Below are positions 14,079 to 25,600 of a stretch of 64,000 bases of DNA, piece by piece. The DNA lies in NCBI RefSeq assembly GCF_905220415.1, contig NC_059568.1, positions 7,068,001-7,132,000 of the forward strand, in the 5' to 3' direction. Made by a program: the position numbers and the translations under genes. Under the pieces are notes generated by a model. That model was not told where the DNA came from. It made no database searches and worked only from the letters and a program-made list of their open reading frames with translations. The DNA comes from Colias croceus. Taxonomy: Eukaryota > Arthropoda > Insecta > Lepidoptera > Pieridae. Each line of letters opens with the position of its first letter. The stretch's first letter is position 1.

Positions 14079-15393
14079 TTTGCAGGTTTGTAATGAAAAG
14101 CTTCAAATCGCGTCTGTATATTTATGTTAACCTTTCATTATTTAACTGCCACGATAAGATACCTATCTTGATGAATACAATCCTACGTTACTATTAATTT
14201 ATGTTTACTTTATATTGACATAGTCTTAAAATAATTAATGTAAATTAACTTGCCATCATTAAATATCAATATCAATAATGCCAATGTCATTATGCCCTAG
14301 TAACAGCAAAGTGGCGGTTTACAAAATAACTGAGCATTCTGTAACTGATGCATATATGTATATGTATCACTATATGTAATACTACCATATAATAACATTA
14401 TCCTTTGATGTACAATTAATATTGATTTAATACCTATTAAAAGAGAAATTAGGAAAGTAGCGCTAGCGCTCTACATTACTTCCAAGACTAGACAAAATGG
14501 TATCTTAAAGTGTGATGAAGATTTAACATTTTTTTAAAGTAAGTGTCTTATTATGCATTATAATTAATGAAGAAAAAGTCAGACAAACATTGCATCATCA
14601 GCAATCATCTCAGGTGACTCTCTTATCGTACAAACAACTTGGTTAGTTCCAAGCAAATAACATTTCTTAATACCACTCTGTGTACCGTAGATAGATTTAT
14701 TTACACAACAGTTAAATATTTACAATAAATATGCACATTATGTACTCACATTATATCATTAAAATTCTATAACGATTATTATTTATATAAATTTGAGCAA
14801 ATACATGACGTTTTGTTTCAGAATTAACAATAGATCGATATTAAAATTATTATGTATTTTCCTATATACAATATATGAAATGGAGAATCAGTGTACATAG
14901 TTGTTTAGGGAAAGCAGTTAATATTCTCGCGATAACCCTAGGCACAACCTTCGCTGTATGTAACGTTCCTATCTCGCGTACACAGATTTAATGTTACTAA
15001 CGAATATTTGCTGTTTAATGATTTTATATTTATTTAAAGATATTGATTAGATATCTCATTCTGTAGTGAAGCAAAGTTACATGTATTATATTACTGTATA
15101 CAAACGGTAAGTCTATTTAATAATATTTTTTTTTAAATAAAAACCACTTTAAAAAAACACACCCACAGACCAACTTTCAAAAAAAGTAATAAAGTAACAA
15201 GCACAAAAAAATACAGTCCAATTGATAACATCCTACTTTATTCGATGTCGGTTAAAAACATATGGGTATGTGCTAACAATAAATTCAAATAGTGTTTAAT
15301 TATTTAGATATTTCAATAAAACATTTTCCTCGCATAACAATTTCACGAAGATTTGGAGGCTTTATAGACTGAATTATTCTCTTTGTTTATAAT

Positions 15394-15798
15394 TATACAG
15401 GGTTACTTGTAAAACACCAGCAACCTCGCAGGACAAGATAGCTAACATCATACGTAACAACATTTGTTCTACGACTTTTGGCATAACGCAATAAATTATT
15501 TTTAAATGATTTTTTAAACTTTTATTGTACTCTCCTAACATTTGTAAGTCTATGTTCTATTCATTATAGGATGGACGACGCGACGCCCCCTTCCCCATCT
15601 CGTTCGCTTCTTATTTACAGAATTTTTGGGAGGCGTAGAGTTTATATAATATTCAAACGGAAAATTAAATGAATATTTATTTTTGTATGAAAATAAAATC
15701 TAACAAATTATCAAAAGTCGTAGAACAAATGTTGTTGCTTATAATGTTAGCTATCTTGTCCTGCGAGGTTGCCGGTGTTTTACAAGTAACCCTGTATA
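15394..15798. mobile_element. MITE with 87-bp terminal inverted repeats
   Basis: Arms 15394-15480 and 15712-15798 are inverted copies with only a few mismatches, starting TATACAGGGTTACTTGTAAA and reaching CTACGACTTTTG. The 231-bp core is unrelated AT-rich DNA without a gene. TA sits at both borders. Confidence 0.8.
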
Positions 15799-18309
15799 AA
15801 TCACAAGATGCTAATAAGTACTAATAACATTATTAATTTGATTTAATACGTATTCAATTCCACATCCCTCTAATTAGTGCAGTTATATCTGAACACGAAA
15901 TCGAACAAGCAATAAAACATACTGACAACTATGAAAGAGTAACAATAAAAAAGATATAACAAAATGGCGCGTATTACCTGCGCGCCACTTTACCTTCGGG
16001 ATTTTTTTCGTGGCTTGGTGTCCAGGAGATAAAAGCCTGTTGTAGACACGAGTAAGACAAAAGCGAGCTCAGTTGTAGTTTGTTTTTGATTTTAATCGTC
16101 CATTTTAGTCGTCGAGTGGTGTAGCGGAATGCAGTTTTTGTTTAGGCAGATTTATTACTATCTGTAGAGGCCACTAGAGATTATTGTTAATACTAGTTAA
16201 TACTTTTATATCCTTAATCCTTCTATAGACTTAAATGGAACAACCCTATTTTAATATTACTTTTTCATGTTAGAAAGGATGAAAATTTTATTGAACTACT
16301 ATTATAAATACTTTCTAAACAACCGAAACACGAATAAGTATAATTATTTTCCACCAAAAAATGTCCATTTCAAAATAAGGCTCGCTCCCACAGTGTGATT
16401 CGCGTTTAGATTTCGTTCGGAATCTTCCAACGCAAAAAATATCTTTTGTTATGAGCGTGTGAATACAAGCCAGCCCTTTGTTCGATGAGTATGTCAAAAG
16501 TGCATCTGTTGAGATCATTTTAGTTTCAGAACTGAATATACCCTTATAGACGCCATAATATATTTCTTATTTCTATATCTGAAATTGGACCGATTAAAAC
16601 TCGATGTGAACCACTGTGAACATTAAACCTATATTGGAAGTTTACTCAAATGTCGATGAAAATAATTTATAAATAAGATTTTTAAAATCATGTTTAAATA
16701 TGCAAGATTATATTATACATAACAATCAGACGAGGCACTTTCTATTCACCGGAGTCGCCGTCTGCGTCGCTTCAGGGTTTAAAGCTAAAAGCGATCATTC
16801 CACGAATATTTGGCATTACCATGTGAATTGCTCGTCAAGATCTCATGCAACTGGATGCATATCTTGAGGCAGTATTCATTATCTACAGAACATTGTACTA
16901 TTCTTTGTTCATTTTTAAGATCAGAGGCCAAACGTGCATTTTGAATGATTATGATAATATTTAAGTGCGTTTAAACAATATTTTGATGCTCAGAATTACA
17001 ATAAACATCAACATTTTTAACATCTAGTAACTATTTATTATACAAACTAGGTGTAGGTTTTATAAGCACTAAGGCTATAACATCGTTTTTGTATACCAAC
17101 ATAAGAGGTACTAATGATTCGATTGCCGGTATGCCTGTTCGTTATGATCGATTGAATGTGATAAATTATATAACCCGTATCTAACTTATTGATATGAAGC
17201 GTTGAGCAGTTGGGGGTAGCAGATGCGGACATATTTGATATCCTGACGTAAGGTTTTGAGGCTAAAACAACACCGCAGACAGCACAAATTTATTTATTCA
17301 AAATTGAATCTTAAAAATGCAACAAGAAAACTTAATATACCATTTATAATCAGAACGAGGCTCTACATCATAAAGATGAACCGCACCGTCTACCCCGTCA
17401 CAGTGGGGTATATTTTCGGGTTCAGGAATCCGCTTACATACCAATACAACTATTAAAATTGTATGTTTTATATTAATGACCCAGCGTTAGAGATGATATT
17501 TTTAATAACTCTCAACTTTATTGTTTTGTTTATAATCGTTGTTTGTTATAACAAAAAGGCAATATTATGTTTTGATAAATGTATATCTAAAGGTATACCA
17601 TTAAATCCTACACAAATATGATTTACAAATAAACTAAACTGGTTCAAGTTAAGTAATGTGTTATTCTTCCATCTTAGGAATCAACTTTATTTAATCCCGA
17701 CACCAAATTCGTTATACATTTACTACAAAGATAGCTAAATATCAACGTTGTACAAAATAAAGTTTAAGTTAGTTTTAGCACGCTCTCAAATAAAAGAATT
17801 AGACAAAGCTTGGGATTGTTACTAGCGAGGCAGGTAAGCAACACTAGAGCATACAGTGGCCAGTACCTGCTTCACAATAGAAGAAATCAAACGTCATTGT
17901 GCGAACACAATGCAGTCAAGTGGTCCCTTTGTTGACTGGAGACTTGAAAAACCACGATGCGTCCCTACAACTAATGAACTTTATTTGAATCGTGAAGAAT
18001 TTTCAGTTGTAGCGTTTGGAGGTGTCATGATTGTTTTTTGTTGCATATACATATGATGTTAAAATTGTATGGAGATTTAATAGCTTATAAGAAACACATG
18101 CTTTAAGCTTAGCGTTGGTAAATTAATTAAATATATAATAATATAACATTAACTAATAACATTCTAAATAAAATTTAAATTGTCACGAAAGGTTACGCTA
18201 TTATTGAAAAAATCCATCTAATATTTTTAAATTCTATTAATTCCGTACAGCACATTCAATCAATGGATTAAAATTAAATGTAACTTCTACTTTTTAATTA
18301 TTAATCACT

Positions 18310-18493
18310 ACATAGTATCAAACAAAGATGCTTTCTCTGTCCCTATGTCCCTTTGTATGCTTAAATCTTTAAAGCTACGCAACGGATTTTGATGCGGTGT
18401 TTTTTAATAGATAGAGTGATTCAAGAGGAAGGTTTTAGTATATAATTTATTAGGTTTTAGACAAAGCGGGCGAAGCTGCGGGCGGTAAGCTAG
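18310..18493 (+). mobile_element. Helitron-like element (family D)
   Basis: Shares CTTTGTATGCTTAAATCTTT, CTACGCAACGGATTTTGATG and the tail GCGGGCGAAGCTGCGGGCGG...CTAG with 50775-50911. The 5' limit is approximate. Confidence 0.55.
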
Positions 18494-19492
18494 TTATGAA
18501 TAATTCGTTCCAGTTTCATCAAATCGTTGTCAGTTTTACTTGCGGAAAGAGTTCAACGCGCGCTTCATCTCACTGGCCTAAGTTCATCAAGAGATAATAA
18601 TTTCTGGGAATCCTAAACAAATACATTTCGAGGTTTTAATGTGTTACGTCCCGGCCTTAACAGCAAACTGCTGACTATGCGCCGTTCGTATGCCGTTGCA
18701 ACAACCAAGAATTTAATAATTAGATTTTATGAAAATTAAATCTTGACATTATATTATTATTTGAAAATCTACATTTACTTATATACGTGTTTACCTTCTT
18801 TAGCGCATATGTATTCAATATATGGTTATAGAGCAACGAATAATTTCACCTTGATCACTGAAAGCATTACAAAAGCTCATAACGGCCTATTGCATGTTCG
18901 ATTATTATTTTTATTTGTATCTGTGCAGGCACGGGCTTACAATACGAGCTTATTAAACTTTTGTTACGTGGCTTTTTCTGTGAGAGTAGCGACTCCAGCG
19001 CATACCTGCGTCCTTCTTCACGTTTATCTGCGCTTGTAAGAAGGCAGAACTATAATGTCTGTAGATATAATCCGAAATAGACATGCCCGTTTTAATTAAG
19101 TATAATCCATAATTTATATTTCAAATTTATATTTTATCTTATATTTCAATGTATATTTTATCTACCTATATGTCATATTAATTCTAGCAAAATCTATACA
19201 TCTATCTCAATGGAAAATCCAGAATTCATAAATACAAATATTTAGAATTATTATTGGGTCACTAAAATGCAAAAATAAACATGCACGACACATATACTTA
19301 GAAAACATAAATATATCCAAGAATGTTGCATACATAGGAATAACAAAACACAAATGTTGGCGGTAAAAGGTTGTACGCGCGGAGTGGCGAGTGCTCTATA
19401 GTTTCGTACACCTTTACCTGCGTCCGCGCAGCGCGGACTTCGGAAACCGGGCGGGCCAGTACACGATGGAAGTTTGCCGCGGTCGGTTGTGT

Positions 19493-19497
19493 TCAGT
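19493..19497 (+). promoter_or_regulatory. Candidate initiator (TCAGT) upstream of Egfr exon 1
   Basis: TCAGT matches the arthropod initiator and lies only 25 nt upstream of the Egfr start codon, within a GC-rich, promoter-like island. No TATA box is visible at the right spacing and the downstream promoter element match is poor. The true start may lie further upstream or in a separate noncoding exon; a short upstream ATG frame (19466) would then be in the leader. Confidence 0.25.
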
Positions 19498-19519
19498 GCA
19501 ACGCGAGTGATGTCGCAGC

Positions 19520-19655
19520 ATGATCGGTGCGCGTACCTTGTTGTGGTGTTTGTGCCTCGTCGCACTGGCTGCCAGCGCCGGCGCCGCCCGCGCTCACCGC
19601 CTCCACCATGTCGTACCAGCCCGACACAAACACTCGGAATTCGTTAAGGGCAAGA
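19520..19655 (+). CDS. Egfr: Egfr coding exon 1 (signal peptide)
   Basis: The exon starts ATG ATC GGT and encodes 45 codons plus one base. The translation begins MIGARTLLWCLCLVALAASA, a strong signal peptide, followed by a short His-rich stretch ending VKGK. The donor is AGA|GTAAGT. Joining to the exon at 25735 gives KGK-ICIGTNGRMSVPSN, which restores the KICIGT motif at the start of mature insect EGF receptors, so the 6.1-kb join is well supported. The exon sits in the local GC-rich island (19.38-19.7 kb). Confidence 0.88.
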
Positions 19656-22600
19656 GTAAGTGCCGCCCACAGTGCCATACGCTTGACTTTCCCATTTAGT
19701 AACAACTTTTAGTGCTCAATAACAGTCGATTACCGTTCGGTGATTGCGACCGCTAATGGACTTTGGATATATACGAAAATTTGAATTTCCATTTGCATTG
19801 CCCAAACCGGTACGACGACTGTTGTTGTTTGTTGACACGTTAGTGTATAGGAATTTAGGTGGCTGCGGCTAAACGATACAGACCTAAAATGTATGATAAC
19901 ATAATGTCCAAGCACCGTAAAGCACCGCTATAAAACTATGTTAGATATCTTGGTATAATTTAAGGTTCCGAATAAAATAAACAAAGCTTATCATGGACTT
20001 ACCAACATAACCATATATAGCTAGTAAGTTATATGGCAAGTCAATACGGGCGACCTGTAGGGCCTCGCGTAGGAACAATTCAATACAAAAGACTGTGATA
20101 TTGTTTTCCGAAATGAAAAGAAACTTAAGATCCTTAACAATAGAATACTGTAAGGATTTCAAAGGAAGGTATTTAAACGCATCAAGCATGTCTTTTTGTT
20201 ATAAAATTAAGCCAAAAAAGCTTTTTATGGAGATAAGCTTTCAAAGTGATCACATTTACAGATCGTCCAATTTTTAGATATACCTATTTTTTATTTTAAA
20301 ATCGCCAATAAAACCAAAAAACTAGTAAAACGAGTTTACAAATAATTTAAAACAGTTGTAAAGTAAAATAAACCTACTTTACAATAAAGTTGACATAAGC
20401 TGTAGATAAATGTATCGACAGCTTACGTCAATCTCATACATTCATAATCTATTCTATCAAACGTTACGCTAATAGAAAGCCACTTGTCTAGGGGGGCAAG
20501 GAATGTCATTATTAAGCAGTTTACTTAATTTGCTAACCATTAAAAAATATTTACCTTAATTACACTTTTTAATACTAATTAACTATTGTTAGCCGCAATG
20601 TCACTTGCAACATTTTTGTCTTCATTTCTCTTCCTTTCATATCAAATCGTAAGTAGCTATTTTTCTATAAAGTTTAATCAATATAAGTGCTGCAGTTTTT
20701 GCCTCGTTGAGAAACAGTTACCGTCACATCCTCATGAGCTTTCACAAATCTCATATTATTGCGTTGGATAAATAGAGCTCTCGTGTAGCAGCTCACTATA
20801 TAATATTATAAAACATAGTTATCTACCGCGTCTATCTTTCTGTCTGTACATGAATAACTCATAACCAACTGCACCAGTTTCCACACTGAATTGCGTGGAT
20901 CTCGAAAATGGTATTAGGATATTATTTCTTAAAATTTAGATATCGCTGCAGGCGGAGCGACGGGCGGCAAGCTAGTGAAAAATAAAATAATTTAGGACTA
21001 CTTATATCATAACGACCAATCTATGTTTATCTAATGGTATCAGACTTCAATAGTAAAAACAAAGCAATATTTCTTATACCTAGGTATGTGTTTTTGTATA
21101 TTGTACAAAATATTTGCCACAGTTCCACTGCAAATGTGAAAGTTATTCACATCTATTTGTTTATGCGTTTATCACGCATCAAAGACTGGACAGATTTGTA
21201 TGAAGTTTTGAATATGGGACACTACTTTGATTATAGCTGCATCGCTATGATCACCTGGCTGGCACAGTGGTTATAATAACTATTACGCTTGAAAACGGGT
21301 TCGATCCCACTCACTCACTGTGTGAAAATGCTATGGCCTTCGTGATCGTGTATGTCATTTTTGCATAATGCAATTTTAATTTTAATTTCAAAAAATTATG
21401 GGTCATTTGACCCACCAGGTGACCTATCTAGAACGATATAAGAGCATAAAATAATAAGATTCAGCATTATGACGTCACTTGTAAGCTGTCCACCTGAGTG
21501 CAGATGAGAATTCGAAAGTTCAGGTAGAGATTTTCTCCCCTTGTCTCCATGATTTTTGTACGACGTTGCGGAATAATGGATTAAAAGCAGTATAGAAATA
21601 GTATGACACAGATGCCGTACAAAAATGGTGGTCCACAAAGTCGGAATTTATTTTTATTTTTGAGTTGCCGGGGTAAATTTGGTCATTTGATTTTGTACGG
21701 CATCAGTGTCATACTATTTCTATACTGCTTTTAATCCATTATTCCGCAACGCCGTACAAAATTAATGGAGACAAGAGGAAAAATCTCTACCTACCTGAAC
21801 TTTCGAATTCTCATCTGCACTCAGGTGGACAGCTTACAAGTGATGTCATAGTGCTGAATCTTATTATTTAATGCTCTTATATCGTTCTAGATAGGTCACC
21901 TGGTGGGTCAAATGACCCATAATTTTTTCAACACGGGCCTGTAGTCTATATGTTTATTAGTTCTTCTGTGCCTTTAGAATGTATTCCTGACCAAAGCTTT
22001 ATTTTGGAAATAAGGGAGATTGAAATATACGGATTTATTTATACGTTTTAAAAATATATGCTTATATAAACCGTGATTAATTTTATATACCTAATCAATA
22101 ATCATACATATTATTTCTAATGCAATCCTTTGGTTTTGGCCTTATAAAATGCCATTTATGACACTGCTATTTATAGATATAATTAACAAGCAAATTTGAA
22201 AAACAAGCAAAAAATTTAATTTAAAATATATTTATAAGAATTATAGAAACATAAGTATGTATAAATTTGAATTTTATCATTCTAATATGTTTCGCGATAT
22301 AAAAGTATTTTTGTCACGCGTCACACATCTACACGAGTAAAGTAAAATACCAGATTCTTAGATGATGGTATATTAATTTATTAACATATCAATTAACATT
22401 TTCAATTTTATCGCTGTTTATTACGTTATTTATGGATTTTTACTATATGGATACGACAAAATATCTCTTGAAAGTATGAATTAACGGCCATATTAGCTCA
22501 ATCAGGTTATAATGAGATGCTGAAGTTTCTTGACCCGGATGACTCTTCTAGATTTCGAAATAATTAAAAATTACGAACGAACGATGACGACTATCTTTAG

Positions 22601-25600
22601 ATTCGATCAGTTTAATGTTTGCAAAAGTCATCGATTGAGATTTAAGATTTCGACAAAAACATTCAGCTAAAATATTAAATCCATTTTAGCAACGAAAATA
22701 TAAATTTTTACACACTAATATATTGTGTTTAAATAAGCCTTTTTCCGGAATGATTATTTTAATTACGTAAACAAAAGTGCAAACACTCCAACATGCGCAT
22801 TTTCACACTTTAGAATAGAAAAAATCAATCAAAAATACTTATCAATTAGAAATACATGCAACGATGTTTTTGCTAATAATCAATAATGATACAAAATACA
22901 AATAAATATGTAATATTCAGAATAAGGCTCGAAGAAGGCTCGTGTCGGGATGTGAACACGCGTCACAAACATATTGTCATAAGTCACAGTACGACATCCC
23001 GCCGTACCTACCTTCGTGTTAAGAAACATCCATACTAATATTATAAATGCGAAAGTAACTCTGTCTGTCTGTCTGTTACTTAATCACGCCTAAACTACTG
23101 AACCAATTTTCATGAAATTTGGTATGGAGATATTTTGATACCCGAGAAAGGACATAGGCTACCTTTTATTGCGAAATATGTACCACGGGCGAAGCCGGGG
23201 CGGACCACTTGTTATTATATAAATACAATCTAGAACATTTTGTAGAGGTTCACATTTACTGCAACATGCTTAATTCATTGGCATATATTATTCGTTCGAA
23301 TATGTACATGTTTAACTCTAAAGTTCGTTAACGCTCATATAATACATATTTTAATGCGCAGTATGATGTTAAAATATTACTTTGTGCATCATTTTAAATC
23401 AAAAAGACGTTTGTCGAATGCATTTAAAAATCCATCAATGAAAATGGTACGAAGCAACCTATTTACATATCTGGTTTAACACGTATATTTCCACAAATAG
23501 TTTCTTCCATCAATTCGTAATAACATATTATATTCGAAACTTTGAAACATACTGATTCAAACCATTACGTGACTCTAAATGAGAATGTCGTTAATTCTTA
23601 ATTTATACACTACCTATAGAAATGCAGTAATTTTTTTACAATACTGGTCTGAATTTAAAATAACAGCTTTCATTTACCAGCTGAACGCATTGATACCTAT
23701 AAAACTTTTATAAGTTTTTATACGGTTCTTTGATCGCCGGAACAACTTTTACTGGAATATGTATGGAAGTTGTTTACCTGTAAGTATATTTAAATAGTTA
23801 AATAAATTTCTGTATCAAATCAGTTTCCACCGCTCATTATCTCTTTATAGAATCACTGCAATCATCTAAAATCAAATACATGTGAAATCTTTGTTGTTTT
23901 GTCTCATAAAAGCAATCCGTACGATTTATCGTACACAATGAGAGATTGTAGTGAAAGGTAGAGTTGCCCGAATGAAATGTTAGTGGATCAAAACTGGTTC
24001 CAGTGCTTCAGAATGCAAGTAACTGGATAAAAACATTCGCCTGAGACAAACCAGTCGCGGAGCTTTACATGCTAAGCTTTTATAGGCACTCGAGTTGAAC
24101 GATTGGTTAAGAAAAGACAAGCGAAATAGCGACTGCGGACTGAGAAGAGGAAATTGCAGAGATACTTTCGGACATGAGACCTCGCTAATGACGGGAAATA
24201 GTTTTGATTGCGAATTATTTGAGCAAACTATTCGTTCGTCGATTAATTGCGATGTAATCGTGTCGGACAGAAAGGTGTCACACGGGGGCAGTCAGCGCGA
24301 CGTGCAACGTCCACACGTCAATACTATCGCCCATGTCATCGGCATGGTGCCCGCATCTGGGTCGACCGGACACCGGATTTTTCTACCCACACGCCGATTC
24401 ACCAAATCCAACGTTCATAAAACAAACGCGTTCGCTCTATCCAGCGACATTTGAAATCGGCTGTGGAGTGTGGACGTGGGAGGCACCTTGCCAACTTTAT
24501 ACATGTTTACAAACCATGTCGCTGTGATGAAACCTACAAATATTATACGATGCTTGATCATTCTTTGTGCTTTTTTACACTTTAACTGTTGTTTGGTTTA
24601 TTGATAGAGAAAATTTTATCAAAACCATCTTATATGACCCCTGATTTAAAACCATGCTTTAAAATGATGTACAGCTATAATTATAGTAATAATATGTTAA
24701 TATTAGTACATAAAGAATATATCGAAATCATATTGATTAATCAGTTGTGAATACATCGTATCCATTCGCGAAGTTTCGATACACAATTGGTCATTACTTT
24801 AAGCAGATATGGCAAGAGCCTTGAGAAAGTAGGTAATATAAGTTAGCACATGTAAAACGTCGTGGTCGGGTGCAATATATTTTTAAAACAATTTCACATC
24901 TCGAACAACGTGTCTCGGTAGATTCTAGCGATCGTTTATATTTACCTGCTTTCAAAAATGTAAGCGTATCGAATGACGCCTGGCCCACCTCTAGTGGTCC
25001 TTAAAATACTATTATCTGTAAAGCAGGTAAAATTTACCCCGTGGCTAGTACTGTACCTATCTCCTTTGTATACACATTTCGTTGTAAAGGTGAACCGTCA
25101 AAATGGACATCAATCAATACACAGAATCAATAGAACTCATAAAACATTTTAAGTGTTTGATTTTTAAATGTAGGAAGCTTTAAAGGCTTTCAGCTTTTGA
25201 ATGTACGATTACTATTTTTAACATACCATCCGGATGATAAAGATATATTTTAAATAATTTATGCTGTATGCGCGTGTAAATGTAGCAATATATAAATTGC
25301 GTGTAACATGTCATGCAACATTAGAAACGATCATATTGCGACGCGGTTCTAAGCAGCATTGTAACTATAGTAATATTTAGTCTCATATTATATAGCGGTC
25401 TAAAGTGTAGCGTAGTAGAAGAAACTGGTTTCGGAGCCCGCCCACTCGTAACCGCCTCTTCGTTATACGTGTGCTATTTCCTAACTCTCTGACTAGTTCA
25501 ATGTAAGTTTATTAAAGAAAAAAAAATAAAAAAAAAGAATCAAACGAGCGCATTTTTAAGTAGGATAAAACACCATGTAACAATTTGTTTTATCCTACTT

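Larger units (their letters stand above)
14079..19519. other. Intergenic interval between EcKL gene and Egfr
   Basis: AT-rich, with a MITE (15394-15798) and a Helitron-like copy (about 18310-18493). The last 150 bp become GC-rich at the Egfr start. No exon could be supported. The minus-strand kinase gene and Egfr are divergent across it. Confidence 0.6.

Noticed and set aside
19251..19705. Minus-strand frames over the Egfr first exon
   Set aside because: Antisense shadows in the GC-rich island; the sense signal peptide and splice explain the region.
21251..21330. Possible tRNA gene
   Set aside because: Pol III box-like motifs are present but acceptor and anticodon stems do not pair; better explained as a SINE relic.
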